This document shows positions 29,167 through 38,781 of a DNA stretch of 64,000 bases, piece by piece (the first letter of the stretch is position 1; every line of letters starts with the position of its first letter). Position numbers and translations under genes: made by a program. The notes beneath the pieces were generated by a model. The model ran no database searches, was not told the origin of the DNA, and saw nothing but the letters and a program-made list of their open reading frames with translations. This stretch comes from Primorskyibacter flagellatus (lineage in GTDB: Bacteria; Pseudomonadota; Alphaproteobacteria; Rhodobacterales; Rhodobacteraceae), in assembly GCF_900176485.1 (NCBI RefSeq), contig NZ_FWYD01000002.1, positions 372,001-436,000 on the forward strand, read 5' to 3'.

Positions 29167-30065
29167 GGTGTGCGATCCGATGGCAGGGATGTCGCCAGTC
29201 GGCGCGCGGTTTCTACGATTTCTGCGCCTGCATTCACGAGCAGCGCGGGACGCCCGGCAATGGTTTCCATCTCTGGTGGCGTCGCGGATTTGTCGTGCAT
29301 CGCGACGCGTATCCGCCGGCCATCGGGCAACCGAATAGGGTAGCGCCCCGCTGGCAGGTTGTCGGTTGCCCCGTCGACCACCCGTATCAGACGCGGCACC
29401 CGACGCCGCGCCAGAGATGACAGCCTATCGGCCAATCCCTCGCCCATATGGTCAAAACCGGACGCGATAAGCACCTCTGCCCCGGCGGACACAAGCCGCT
29501 CTGTCCGCGACAAGGCCTCGTCCAGCGTGCGATCTTCGGAATGTCCGTCTATCACCGATTGCAGCGCCATGTCATGCGCCCGCGCCAAACCACCTATGAC
29601 ATCCAGCATTCCCCGCGCCCGGCCACGCGGTGCCACGACAACCTGACCATCCGGCAACATGGCCAGCAATCCCACGCGCCCGCCTTCGACCACGATGCGC
29701 CATCCAATCAGGCACAGCGCCTCTGCCGCGGCGACGGACCGGAAGGCGCGCGAAATTCCCCACAGCATCGAAGGTCGAAAATCCGCCACCAGCAGCGATA
29801 CGCGGTCGCGCTCCTCGTGGAATTGGCGAACATGCAATGCGCCGGTGCGCGCCGTTGTACCCTTGTCGAGATGCCGTATATCGTCGCCCGCCACATATTC
29901 GCGCACATCGGCCACCTCTTGACCGTGGCCCTTGCGCCTGATGGCAAAGCCGCCCGGCAGCGCGGCGAGCACCGGTTCGTCCAATGGACGCAAGGCCACT
30001 TGGCGCAAGGCGATCAGCTCTGTCGCGGACAGCGTGACGCCCGGTGCCTTCAACGCGGCGGTCAC
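29163..30065 (-). CDS. DUF58 protein (MxaS-like)
   Basis: 300 aa with the DUF58 core GHGQEVADVREYVAGDDIRHLDKGTTARTG broken here only for length: the key part is ADVREYVAGDDIRHLD followed by VRQFHEERDR. The domain resembles VWA folds and is the constant partner of MoxR ATPases. Start chosen as GTG 30065, which overlaps the moxR stop TGA (GTGA); longer frames run antisense-free but into moxR. MxaS equivalent. Confidence 0.87.
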   Translation of the reverse strand: MTAALKAPGVTLSATELIALRQVALRPLDEPVLAALPGGFAIRRKGHGQEVADVREYVAGDDIRHLDKGTTARTGALHVRQFHEERDRVSLLVADFRPSMLWGISRAFRSVAAAEALCLIGWRIVVEGGRVGLLAMLPDGQVVVAPRGRARGMLDVIGGLARAHDMALQSVIDGHSEDRTLDEALSRTERLVSAGAEVLIASGFDHMGEGLADRLSSLARRRVPRLIRVVDGATDNLPAGRYPIRLPDGRRIRVAMHDKSATPPEMETIAGRPALLVNAGAEIVETARRLATSLPSDRTP

Positions 30066-31018
30066 AGCGCCTCGACCGCGCCAAGGATGGTGGCAACCAC
30101 GTCGCGCTGGCTGCGGCCTTCGGCGACGGCGCGCCATGACAGAACCATCCTGTGCGCCATCGTGTCCCCGGCAAGATCGGCGACATCCTCCGGCAAGGCA
30201 TAATCCCGCCCCCGCAGATAGGCCCGCGCCTTGGAGGCCGCAGCCAACGCCAGCGATCCACGCGGCGAGACGGCATGTTCGATCTCGGCGGCCAGCTCCC
30301 CTTTACGCGTCGCGGTCACAAGGCGAACGATATAGTCGCGCAGTTCCGGTGACAGATGCACCGCCATGGCCTGCCGCCGCGCCTCTTGCAGGGCCGCCAG
30401 CGGCATCTGCCCCGCTGCGACGGGCGGCTGGGCAGCCTCGGTTTCGACCAGATCAAGGATCTGCCGTTCGGTCTGTGCGTCAGGCAGGTCAAGATTGACG
30501 TAAAGCAGGAACCGGTCCAACTGCGCCTCTGGCAATGGAAACGTGCCGTCATGCTCAATCGGGTTCTGCGTTGCGACGACCAGAAACGGGTCCGGCAGGG
30601 CATGAGTCTGGTTGCCAGCCGTGACCTGCCCTTCGGCCATCGCCTCCAGAAGCGCCGATTGCACCTTGGGTGGCGCGCGGTTGATCTCGTCCACCAGCAC
30701 CAGATTGTGAAAGACCGGACCGGGCACAAATTCAAACGTGCCGGTTTGCGGACGAAACACCGGCGTCCCGGTCAGATCGGCAGGCATCAGATCAGGCGTA
30801 CACTGGATCCGGGCAAAACTGCCTTCGACCGCGTTTGACAGCCATTTGACCGCGCGCGTCTTGGCCAGCCCTGGCGGCCCTTCCAGCAAAAGATGCCCAC
30901 CGGTCAGCAAAGAGATCATCAGTCGCTCGATCAGCCGCTCGTGTCCGACAAGGCCCTGCGACAGATAGCCAAGCAGCGATCGCATGTTCTCTGGTGGGCT
31001 GTTTGGCAATGCGTCCAT
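30062..31018 (-). CDS. MoxR-type AAA ATPase (MxaR-like)
   Basis: 318-aa AAA+ chaperone-like ATPase. Walker A LLLEGPPGLAKTRAVK, Walker B LVLVDEINRAPPK, sensor 1 VVATQNPIEHDGTFPLPEAQ and the arginine region DRFLLYVNLD are present. ATG 31018 is preceded by GAGGAGGATAC. First gene of a seven-gene cluster (MoxR, DUF58, DUF4381-like, VWA, VWA, TPR, BatD-like); in methylotrophs the comparable mxaRSACKL set is needed for metal loading of methanol dehydrogenase. Confidence 0.92.
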   Translation of the reverse strand: MDALPNSPPENMRSLLGYLSQGLVGHERLIERLMISLLTGGHLLLEGPPGLAKTRAVKWLSNAVEGSFARIQCTPDLMPADLTGTPVFRPQTGTFEFVPGPVFHNLVLVDEINRAPPKVQSALLEAMAEGQVTAGNQTHALPDPFLVVATQNPIEHDGTFPLPEAQLDRFLLYVNLDLPDAQTERQILDLVETEAAQPPVAAGQMPLAALQEARRQAMAVHLSPELRDYIVRLVTATRKGELAAEIEHAVSPRGSLALAAASKARAYLRGRDYALPEDVADLAGDTMAHRMVLSWRAVAEGRSQRDVVATILGAVEAL

Positions 31019-31103
31019 GTATCCTCCTCGTCGCCTTTTCGGCGCCATTTTGCGGAGATGTTAGGGCATCGTTTGACACAGCACTATACCGTCGTAAGTC
31101 GCA

Positions 31104-32030
31104 TCATTGCGTGGCGGCGCGACAGTCCGGATCGAGAATGAGTGAGAACCGCGGATCGGCTCGCGTAGCCTCTGTCAATGCTGCCAACCGGTCGAATTCG
31201 GTATCGATATAGTCGATGAAAGCGGGTTCTGTTGTCTGGTCCACAGCCGAACCCGCAACCGCGTGCATCATAAACACGTCAAATTCGCACAGCCTTGACG
31301 GGTTGGACCGGAGCAATGCCGACATGAACGCTTTGGAACCCCAGGGCAGGCGATGCGTATTCAGCGGCACTTCCTGAAGCTTTGACAGGAAAACAGGGTC
31401 GCGCCGTATCAGCAGCACGTCCATCCCGAAGGTGAAGCTTTGAAACAACTCTTCGATCAGTATGGACCGATAATAGGCCTCCTCCAGCGACCCCGGCGGG
31501 GACACTGCCTGCTGGACCATCAGATGCGTCGTGGCCCCGCGCCTGCCAAAGAAGGTCTGCGCCATGGCCGGGGAATTTGCCGCGTAAAATCGTCCGGGCA
31601 GCAGTCCCAGCCCGTAGGCGTCATTCATCCAGTCAAGATCCTGCGTCAGCGCCTGATTTGGGGGAAAACCTGAATAAAGCCGCAGAATGGCGGTCCGACC
31701 TGATCCGCATGACCGCGCGTGCCGCCCTGCGTAGCGCATCGGAAGCGGCTTTCCAAAGACATGGCGGGCCAGTGCGCGGAACGTGTCCAGCACCGCCAGC
31801 GATTGCGCGGTCGGCGGATCACCAATAAGGCACAGCGCCGCGCCCGACAGGTCGCGCCCGTTGATATGGATCGGGATCGACATATCCCGACCCAGCATTG
31901 TCGAACGCAGCTGATAGTTCCAGCCGCTGCGCGCCAGCTCAAGAAAGCTCTGCCGATCCGCAGCGCGCCCCTGCCCTGCGACCAGAAGGACCAAAGCCAC
32001 GACACCACAAAGAAACAAACCGCCACGCAT
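31104..32030 (-). CDS. exported DUF2927-family protein
   Basis: 308 aa with signal peptide MRGGLFLCGVVALVLLVAGQGRA. The segment SILIEELFQSFTFGMDVLL, with the paired glutamates, resembles the core of DUF2927, a family of exported proteins with unknown function. Two cysteines (LCLIGD, RSCGSG) may form a disulfide. Not clearly linked to the MoxR cluster 85 bases downstream or the sugar operon upstream. Confidence 0.75.
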   Translation of the reverse strand: MRGGLFLCGVVALVLLVAGQGRAADRQSFLELARSGWNYQLRSTMLGRDMSIPIHINGRDLSGAALCLIGDPPTAQSLAVLDTFRALARHVFGKPLPMRYAGRHARSCGSGRTAILRLYSGFPPNQALTQDLDWMNDAYGLGLLPGRFYAANSPAMAQTFFGRRGATTHLMVQQAVSPPGSLEEAYYRSILIEELFQSFTFGMDVLLIRRDPVFLSKLQEVPLNTHRLPWGSKAFMSALLRSNPSRLCEFDVFMMHAVAGSAVDQTTEPAFIDYIDTEFDRLAALTEATRADPRFSLILDPDCRAATQ

Positions 32031-32187
32031 GGGCAGAGTTTAGCGGGATTGGGGCCAACTTCCACTCTGAAGGCGGCTCTGGGTCATGTTGCGCTTGACT
32101 GCCCGAAGCGTCGTGGATGGCACCCGCCCGTGTCAGGCCTGCCGATTGGTGGCGGGGTGAGGATGCGCAATATCGGCGCAAGGCAGG

Positions 32188-33054
32188 TTAGGTCGCTGCC
32201 TCTGTTGCAGCGGGGTTGAACCCGCCCCGCCCGGAAATCGCACGCGCTGCACGGTCGTTGCCCTGCCGCAGCGATGCCTCGACTCCCGCGCCATCAAGCC
32301 AGGCATTCAGAAAACCGGCATTGAACGCGTCTCCCGCGCCGGTCGTGTCAACCGGCGTCACGGCGATGGCGGGCGCGGCCATTGCCGTATCACCATGCCC
32401 GGCGCTTGCACCTTCAGCGCCGCGCTTAATCACGTCAAGGCTGGACCAGGGCGGCGGCAGCCCTGCGGCGACAAGGCGTTGCGCCTCGACAGCATTGGGC
32501 AGGAAAACATCGACCTGTGCGATCAGCGGCGCTGCACCTTTGGCGTCCAGCGTTTCGTCCCACGCGCAGTCAAGCGACAGGGTCAGCCCGGCACCGCGCG
32601 CCGCGTCGATCAGCCAGGGGCATTCCACCAGCGTCGCCAACTCTCCGATATGCATATGCCTGGACCCGCGCAGATCGCCAGCCGTCAGGCGCGGCAGGGC
32701 GGGACCGGCCCGGCGGGTGACGAAGGCGCGGTCGTCCGTACCCGTCAACACCACGGTAATTTGCGGATCATTGCCGTCAGGTGCTGCGCGGCACAGAATC
32801 AGGTTCAACCCGGCATGCGCCAGATCACCGGCAACGACCGTGTCAAACGGTGCGCCGGGCAAGGTCGCCGCCAGCGCCGCGTGCCGCCCCAAGGCCCCGA
32901 AATGCGCCGCTGTTATGAACGCTCCGCCGCCCGCATGAAGTCCCAGCCCCGAGGCGTAGATCTCTGTTCCCATGCTGGGCAGGCGCGGCACGCCGGTGAA
33001 GATCAGGTCGCAATATAGCCGACCCGCGCACACGACCGCACCCTCAAGGCTCAC
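32188..33054 (-). CDS. PfkB-family carbohydrate kinase
   Basis: 288-aa ribokinase-family kinase. The C-terminal PfkB signature DTTGAGDAFNAGFLNAWL with catalytic Asp is intact; the N-terminal GGGAFITAAHFGALG corresponds to the first signature. Substrate not determined. Overlaps the ATPase stop by 4 bases and is the last gene of the ABC operon, so it probably phosphorylates the imported compound or a product of the lyase. Confidence 0.9.
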   Translation of the reverse strand: MSLEGAVVCAGRLYCDLIFTGVPRLPSMGTEIYASGLGLHAGGGAFITAAHFGALGRHAALAATLPGAPFDTVVAGDLAHAGLNLILCRAAPDGNDPQITVVLTGTDDRAFVTRRAGPALPRLTAGDLRGSRHMHIGELATLVECPWLIDAARGAGLTLSLDCAWDETLDAKGAAPLIAQVDVFLPNAVEAQRLVAAGLPPPWSSLDVIKRGAEGASAGHGDTAMAAPAIAVTPVDTTGAGDAFNAGFLNAWLDGAGVEASLRQGNDRAARAISGRGGFNPAATEAAT

Positions 33055-34109
33055 CGCAGCGCCTCGCCGGTTTCGGCGTCGAATACATGCAGGTTTTCCA
33101 ATGCCGCTGTCAGCGTAACCTCTTCGCCCACCTCGGGCGGGGTGCGCCCATCCGCCTTTGCGATCACCTCGTCGCCTTCGCGCCCGACATAGATCAGTGT
33201 TTCCGCCCCCAGTGGTTCACGGACCAGCACCGGCCCCCGCACCAGCGCCGGGCCATCGCCGGGATAAAGATCCTCCGGCCGCACGCCCAGCACCACTGCC
33301 TGACCGGGCTTGGCGGCGGTGTTCAGCGTGACCTCTGTGCCGCTGTCCAGCCAAATCTTGCCACCGTCCTCGACCACGCCGGGCAGCATGTTCATCGAGG
33401 GCGCCCCGATGAACCGCGCGACAAATGTATTTGCCGGGCTGTGATACACCTCGGACGGCGTGCCGACTTGCTGTATATGGCCGTCCTTCATGATGACGAT
33501 CCGGTCGGCCATGGTCATCGCCTCGACCTGATCGTGGGTCACGAAGATAATCGTGTTCCCGACCCGCTGGTGCAGTTTCTTGATCTCCAGCCGCATCTGC
33601 GTGCGCAGTTGCGCATCCAGATTGCTGAGCGGCTCGTCAAACAGGAACACCGCCGGGTCGCGCACCATGGCCCGCCCGATGGCGACGCGCTGGCGCTGCC
33701 CGCCTGACAACTGGCTGGGCTTGCGGTCCAGAAGGTCGGTCATGCCAAGGATCACGGCAACCTCGTCGATCCGGCGCTCCTTGTCGGCGCGCGGCATCTT
33801 GGCGGTGCGAAGCCCGAAGCCGATATTCTTGCGCACCGTCATATGCGGATAGATCGCGTAATTCTGGAACACCATGGCGATGTCGCGCTCTTTGGGTTCA
33901 AGGTTGTTGACCAAGCGCCCGGCGATGGACACCTCGCCCGAGGTGATTTCCTCTAGCCCCGCTATCATCCGCAAGGTGGTGGACTTGCCACAGCCTGAAG
34001 GCCCGACAAAAACCACGAATTCGCCATCCTCCACGTCAAGGCTGATACCGTGCAGCACTTGCGTCTTGTCATAGCGTTTCACCAGATCGCGGATCGACAG
34101 ATCGGCCAT
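33051..34109 (-). CDS. ABC transporter ATP-binding protein, MalK/UgpC type
   Basis: 352 aa: Walker A GPSGCGKSTTLRM, signature LSGGQRQRVAIGRA, Walker B VFLFDEPLSNLD, switch His FVTHDQVEAM, and the C-terminal TOBE regulatory domain from about 240 (LGVRPEDLYPG). This subfamily energises carbohydrate importers. Begins 3 bases after the lyase stop. Confidence 0.95.
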   Translation of the reverse strand: MADLSIRDLVKRYDKTQVLHGISLDVEDGEFVVFVGPSGCGKSTTLRMIAGLEEITSGEVSIAGRLVNNLEPKERDIAMVFQNYAIYPHMTVRKNIGFGLRTAKMPRADKERRIDEVAVILGMTDLLDRKPSQLSGGQRQRVAIGRAMVRDPAVFLFDEPLSNLDAQLRTQMRLEIKKLHQRVGNTIIFVTHDQVEAMTMADRIVIMKDGHIQQVGTPSEVYHSPANTFVARFIGAPSMNMLPGVVEDGGKIWLDSGTEVTLNTAAKPGQAVVLGVRPEDLYPGDGPALVRGPVLVREPLGAETLIYVGREGDEVIAKADGRTPPEVGEEVTLTAALENLHVFDAETGEALR

Positions 34110-34112
34110 TCT

Positions 34113-35597
34113 TTATCCCTCAAGGATCGTCGTGAAGGCGGCCTGAAGGCGTGCCTTGGCATTTCTGTGGCGTGTGGCGCGGGTGTCCATCGCGGTGCGC
34201 TGCGCCGTCGCCGTCTGGGCGTAGCCGTCCAAAGCTGCGTTCAAAGCGGCAGGCGCAGGCCCGCCGGGACGGTCGCGCCGCGCGATAAACGTCTCGGGCG
34301 CGACGGCATGTGCGAATGCCGCATTGTCCAATACCGGCGCCCGGCCCGCGGCGGTTTCAAATGCGTCGGAAAAGGCGTCGAACCCCTGCCCAAGCGGAAC
34401 ACCCGCCGCGATCACGGCCCGTGCCGTCGTGGCGGCGATCTCATGCGCCTGACGGAAACTCAGCCCCTCGTCGCGCACCAGCGTATCGGCCAGTTCGGTG
34501 ATGGTGATGCAGGCGGCATCCGTGGTGGCGCGCACCCGGTCTGCATTGACCGACACAGCCGGGATCAACGCGCCCAGCAGCGACAGCACCCGACCGCCCC
34601 GGTCGAAGGCGGCATAGCCTGCGGCCTGCACCTCGCCCTCGGAATCGTTCATGTCTGTGAAGGGGGTGTTGTGCATCGTGCCGATGACGGCCTCGCACTG
34701 CCCACAAGTGACGCTGGACAGGTGGCGCAGATGCTCGATCGGCACCGGGTTGCGTTTTTGTGGCATGATGGAGCTGATCTGCACGAGGCTGTTGGGCACG
34801 TAGAGCTGCCCGACCTCGAAGGCGGTCCAGAACTGCATGTCCTGAATGACGCGGCCCAGATGCAGGAACATCAGCCGGATCGCGGAATACAGCCCCGTCA
34901 CATAATCCACCGCCGCGATGCAGCCGTAGGAATTCAGCAGCGGACCTTCAAAGCCAAGAAGCTCGGCAACGCGGTGCCGGTCAATCGGAAACCCGCTGGT
35001 GGTAATTGCTGCCGCCCCCATCGGGCAATGCTCCAGCCCGTCGGCGGCGGCATCCAGCCGGGCGATGTCGCGTTGCAGCACCTCGATCACCGCGCCAAGG
35101 TAATGGCCGAAGGTGGTAGGCTGGGCGGGCTGGCCGTGTGTATAGGCGACAATCGGCGTGTCGGCCTCGGCCCGGGCCTTGGCAATCAGCGCATCCGTCA
35201 GATCAAGCGCCTGTGCCATCAGATGCGCCGTGCGGCTGCGCAGGGCCAGCTTGAACAGGGTGTGGTCCATGTCATTGCGCGACCGTGCCGTGTGCAGCGC
35301 GCCGCCCAGATCGCCCAGCCGCTTGCGTAACTCGGACTCGACAAGGAAGAAGTAGTCCTCATGCGCGCCGGTATAGCGAAGCGTGGAAATATCGGTCTCG
35401 GCCTCAATGTCGATCAGCGACTGCGCGATGGAACGTGCCGCCGCAGGTGGCAGGATGCCGGTTTCGGACAACATCACCAGATGCGCCCGATTGAGAGCCC
35501 CCATATGGACCGCATAATGGGTTTTGACTCCCTCAAACAGCGGTGCCAGCACCGTGTCACGATAGACCGGATCAGGGAAACGCGAGGTATCCGTCAT
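34113..35597 (-). CDS. argininosuccinate-lyase-like C-N lyase
   Basis: 494-aa member of the fumarase/aspartase superfamily in the argininosuccinate lyase branch. Family regions: RSRNDMDHTLFKL, YTHGQPAQPTTFGHYLG and the signature SSIMPQKRNPVPIEH with the catalytic Ser loop. The N-terminus differs from housekeeping ArgH, and the gene sits inside a sugar-type ABC operon (start overlaps the permease stop by 4 bases), so it is probably not for arginine synthesis. Related enzymes split aminopolycarboxylates or N-substituted aspartates; that activity here is inference. Confidence 0.88.
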   Translation of the reverse strand: MTDTSRFPDPVYRDTVLAPLFEGVKTHYAVHMGALNRAHLVMLSETGILPPAAARSIAQSLIDIEAETDISTLRYTGAHEDYFFLVESELRKRLGDLGGALHTARSRNDMDHTLFKLALRSRTAHLMAQALDLTDALIAKARAEADTPIVAYTHGQPAQPTTFGHYLGAVIEVLQRDIARLDAAADGLEHCPMGAAAITTSGFPIDRHRVAELLGFEGPLLNSYGCIAAVDYVTGLYSAIRLMFLHLGRVIQDMQFWTAFEVGQLYVPNSLVQISSIMPQKRNPVPIEHLRHLSSVTCGQCEAVIGTMHNTPFTDMNDSEGEVQAAGYAAFDRGGRVLSLLGALIPAVSVNADRVRATTDAACITITELADTLVRDEGLSFRQAHEIAATTARAVIAAGVPLGQGFDAFSDAFETAAGRAPVLDNAAFAHAVAPETFIARRDRPGGPAPAALNAALDGYAQTATAQRTAMDTRATRHRNAKARLQAAFTTILEG

Positions 35598-36472
35598 CCC
35601 TTCAACCCCGCCATGACGACGCCCTGGATGATGTAGCGTTGGAAGATCAGGAACACGACCAGCGTTGGAATGGTAGAAATTGCAGCGCCGGTCATGATCA
35701 ACTCCCACGCGACGTCTGCCTCATCGCCGAAGGATGAAAGGCCAACGGGCAGCGTGTACATCTCGACCGAATTGGTCACGATCAGCGGCCAGATGAAGGC
35801 GGTCCAATTGCCAAGGAACACAAAGATCGCAAGCGCCGCCAGCGCCGGCTTCACCAGCGGCATGGCGACCGTCCACCAGATTTGTAGCTCGTTCAGCCCG
35901 TCGATGCGCGCCGCCTCGATAAAATCATCCGGCACGGTTTCAAAGAATTGCTTCATCAGGAAGGTGCCGAAGGCGGTCATCAGGCCGGGGAACATGATGC
36001 CCCAATAAGTGTCCAGCCAGCCCAGTTGCTGGCTCATCAGATACCACGGGATCACCAGCATCTCTGTCGGGATCATCAGCGTCGACAGGATCGCGATGAA
36101 CACGATGTAACGGCCGGGAAACCGGAACTTGCACAGCGTGTAGCCGACAAGACTGTCAAACAGCACGTTCGACACCGTCGTGACCACGGCGATGACGATG
36201 GAGTTGATAAACCAGCCGTAGAACCGCCCATCCTCCAGCACATATGTGTAGTTTTCCAGATGCGGCTCGTCAGGGATCAGTTGCAGATTGTAAACTTCAT
36301 GCGGCCATTTCAGCGAGGTCGAGATCATGTAGGCGATCGGCATGACCATCGCGATGCCGCCCAGAAACAGCAGCGTCCAACGCAGGATCTGGCCCAAATT
36401 GGCCGGCCGTCGCGGAGGGGCGGCATGCAGCAGCGCATCAGCGTTTGGGCGGATCTCTTCGGTCACGGCCAT
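35594..36472 (-). CDS. ABC sugar transporter permease, MalG type
   Basis: 292 aa with six membrane segments and the EAA loop EAARIDGLNELQIWWTVAMP (near residue 195). N-terminal cytoplasmic extension then WTLLFLGGIAMVMPIAYMIS. It lies 71 bases after the other permease and overlaps the lyase by 4. Confidence 0.94.
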   Translation of the reverse strand: MAVTEEIRPNADALLHAAPPRRPANLGQILRWTLLFLGGIAMVMPIAYMISTSLKWPHEVYNLQLIPDEPHLENYTYVLEDGRFYGWFINSIVIAVVTTVSNVLFDSLVGYTLCKFRFPGRYIVFIAILSTLMIPTEMLVIPWYLMSQQLGWLDTYWGIMFPGLMTAFGTFLMKQFFETVPDDFIEAARIDGLNELQIWWTVAMPLVKPALAALAIFVFLGNWTAFIWPLIVTNSVEMYTLPVGLSSFGDEADVAWELIMTGAAISTIPTLVVFLIFQRYIIQGVVMAGLKG

Positions 36473-36543
36473 CTAGATCGTGTCCCTTCGGGTTTGAACA
36501 GCGACCGTGATCGCGGAGGAAAGTGCTGATTGAGTATCCATGC

Positions 36544-37431
36544 TCAGCGGTCCCTCATGATCCAGAGTTGAAACAGGCTGACCAGCAACAGCACGATGAA
36601 CAGCACCACGGTCTGCGCCGCAGCATAGCCCATGTCGAAGGAACTGAATGCGGTCTGATAGATCATCAGCACCAGCGGTTTTGTCGAATTGAGCGGGCCG
36701 CCGGGATTGTTCGTCGTCATATTGAAGACATGATCGAAGATCCGCAGGAAACCGATGGACGAGAAAACCACCAGAAACACGATTGTCGGCCTCAGGAGCG
36801 GCAGCGTGATCTCCCACAAAACCGTCCAGGTCGAGACGCCATCAATGCGCGCGGCCTCGTAATAGCTGCGCGGAATGGCGCGTAGGCCGGCCATGAAGAT
36901 GATGACCTGAAAGCCCAGACCGGCCCAGACAGCAGGGGCAAGGATCGCGGGCAGCGCATTGGTCGTCGAGTTCAGGAAGTTGATCTGTGGGATACCAATG
37001 CTGGCCAGCGCGTTATTGAACAGCCCTACCGGGACCGGCTGATAAAACCAGCGCCAGACCCAGGCCATGGCGACGGCACTGGTCATAAACGGCAGGAAAT
37101 ACAGCATCCGCAGAAAGCCGTGCATGAACCGCACCTTGTCGAGATGGTAGGCAATGCCAAACGCCACCACCAGGCTGACGGGCGTGCCCAGCAGTAGATA
37201 GATGAAGGTGTTGCGGAACACCTGCCAGAAGACCGGATCGGACAGCAGCGTGGTATAATTGTCCAGTCCCGTCCATGTCCGCGTGCCCAGCAGGTTCCAG
37301 TCCTGAAAGCTGATCAGCATCGCGTTGCCGGTCGGGTAAAACCGAATGACCGAATAGAACAGCACCGGCAGGGCCAGAAATGCCCAGGCCCAGACGATCT
37401 GTTTTTGCTTGATGGTCAGGTTTCGATACAT
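36544..37431 (-). CDS. ABC sugar transporter permease, MalF type
   Basis: 295 aa with six membrane segments and the EAA loop EAARIDGVSTWTVLWEITLP. Start ATG 37431 (MYRNLTIKQ) fits the family; a longer start at 37449 lies within the stem-loop region. Pairs with the MalG-type permease to form the membrane channel. Confidence 0.94.
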   Translation of the reverse strand: MYRNLTIKQKQIVWAWAFLALPVLFYSVIRFYPTGNAMLISFQDWNLLGTRTWTGLDNYTTLLSDPVFWQVFRNTFIYLLLGTPVSLVVAFGIAYHLDKVRFMHGFLRMLYFLPFMTSAVAMAWVWRWFYQPVPVGLFNNALASIGIPQINFLNSTTNALPAILAPAVWAGLGFQVIIFMAGLRAIPRSYYEAARIDGVSTWTVLWEITLPLLRPTIVFLVVFSSIGFLRIFDHVFNMTTNNPGGPLNSTKPLVLMIYQTAFSSFDMGYAAAQTVVLFIVLLLVSLFQLWIMRDR

Positions 37432-37440
37432 GTCAGGACG

Positions 37441-37504
37441 GCCCCGCAATTACGCCCCGGATTTGCGGGGCGGGTTGATCCCGGCGCGCAAGGGCACGCC
37501 GGGA
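37441..37504 (-). other. tandem stem-loops after the binding-protein gene
   Basis: Two perfect hairpins in the 87-base spacer: GCCCCGCAA (37441-37449) with TTGCGGGGC (37463-37471), and TCCCGGCG (37479-37486) with CGCCGGGA (37497-37504). Hairpins between a binding-protein gene and its permease genes usually stabilise the upstream mRNA so that more binding protein is made, as in malE-malF. Confidence 0.75.
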
Positions 37505-37518
37505 CCGAAGACGCAGGC

Positions 37519-38781
37519 TCAGTTCCCGCTATAGTAATCGTCGAGGATTTTTTGCTCGGCTTCGGCGGCAATTGTCAGGCTTTCGCCCGGATCCATGCCT
37601 TCAAGCGTGATGCGTTCGACCATTTCAACCATCGCCTGCCGCTGGCCGCTTTCATCCGCAAACTTCGTGGTGTGTGCATATTCCAGACCACGGATGAACG
37701 GGCCAAAAACCGGGTCATTCGCATTGGTCTCGGTCATGCCGACTGATGGCTTGGCGGGCAGTTCTCCGACCACGTCCAGCCAGACCTGCATTGCCTCGTC
37801 CGAAGTGATGTATTGCATGAACTTGACCGCGGCATCGTATTTTTCGCCCTCGGCCTTGGTTGTGATCGCGTTGACCCAATAGGACGAATAGTTGGAACGC
37901 ATCCCATCCGCATTGGCGGGCAGTTCGGTCACGCCCCATTTCAGGCCCCGCGTACTTTCCAGCGCGCCGATCCGGAACGATCCGTCGATATGCATGCCTG
38001 CGCGGCCCGCCTTGAACGCGGCCTGCGGTTCATCCATGAAGTTGAACGCGGTGACAGGGTTTTCATCCGTTGCCAGACCGACATAGAAATCCAGCGCCTT
38101 GCGCCCGGCCTCGGTGTCGTAATTCACTGTCTTGTAGTCATCAAGGTAAGGCTCGCTGCCGAACTGACGCACCAGCACTTCGCGCCACCAGTGGTGATCC
38201 TGCGCCGTCATCCCTGCGGTCAACCCGACCTGAGTGATGTTGCCAGCGCCGTCGACCTTGGTCATGGCCTGCGCGGCGGCGATCAACTCGTCCAGATTGG
38301 TGGGTGGCTCGACACCGGCCTCTTCCATCAGACGTTCGTTGTAGAACAGCGCAAGGCTGCGGACGGCGGTCGGCAGCGCCCAGTACTGGCCATCGCCTTT
38401 CATCGCCTGCACCATCGGGAAGAACTCTGCGTCGATAGCCTCTACCGGGAACGCATCACCGGGCAGCGGCTGGATCAGGTCGGCACCGACATAGTCATTC
38501 AACCAGCCATAGAACAGTTGCACCACATCCGGGCCTTCTCCGGCAGGAATGGCGGCGGCGACCTTGGTACGGTAATCTGCATACGGGAAATGCGTCATCG
38601 TGACGGTGATGTCCGGGTTGGCGGCCTCGAACTTCTCGATCAGCTGGTCCATTGCAGCGACGCGGGCGTCGAAAAAGTACTGCCAATATTCGATCTCGAC
38701 CGCCTGAGCGGGGGTCGTTATCAGCGACGCGGCACCGGCGGCAGTTGCCACGGCCCAAGCCTTCAATGTCGGAAATGCCAT
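37519..38781 (-). CDS. ABC transporter sugar-binding protein
   Basis: 420-aa periplasmic binding protein of family 1 (MalE-like) with signal peptide ending TPAQA. Core segments include YWQYFFDARVAAMDQLIEKF, ALPTAVRSLALFYNERLM and KAGRAGMHIDGSFRIGAL. Determines transporter specificity; ligand unknown. First gene of the six-gene operon and divergent from the ROK regulator, whose likely operator lies in the spacer. Confidence 0.94.
   Translation of the reverse strand: MAFPTLKAWAVATAAGAASLITTPAQAVEIEYWQYFFDARVAAMDQLIEKFEAANPDITVTMTHFPYADYRTKVAAAIPAGEGPDVVQLFYGWLNDYVGADLIQPLPGDAFPVEAIDAEFFPMVQAMKGDGQYWALPTAVRSLALFYNERLMEEAGVEPPTNLDELIAAAQAMTKVDGAGNITQVGLTAGMTAQDHHWWREVLVRQFGSEPYLDDYKTVNYDTEAGRKALDFYVGLATDENPVTAFNFMDEPQAAFKAGRAGMHIDGSFRIGALESTRGLKWGVTELPANADGMRSNYSSYWVNAITTKAEGEKYDAAVKFMQYITSDEAMQVWLDVVGELPAKPSVGMTETNANDPVFGPFIRGLEYAHTTKFADESGQRQAMVEMVERITLEGMDPGESLTIAAEAEQKILDDYYSGN

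Noticed and set aside
34113-35597. Housekeeping argininosuccinate lyase (argH)
   Set aside because: Divergent ends and position inside a sugar ABC operon make an arginine role unlikely, though the fold is shared.
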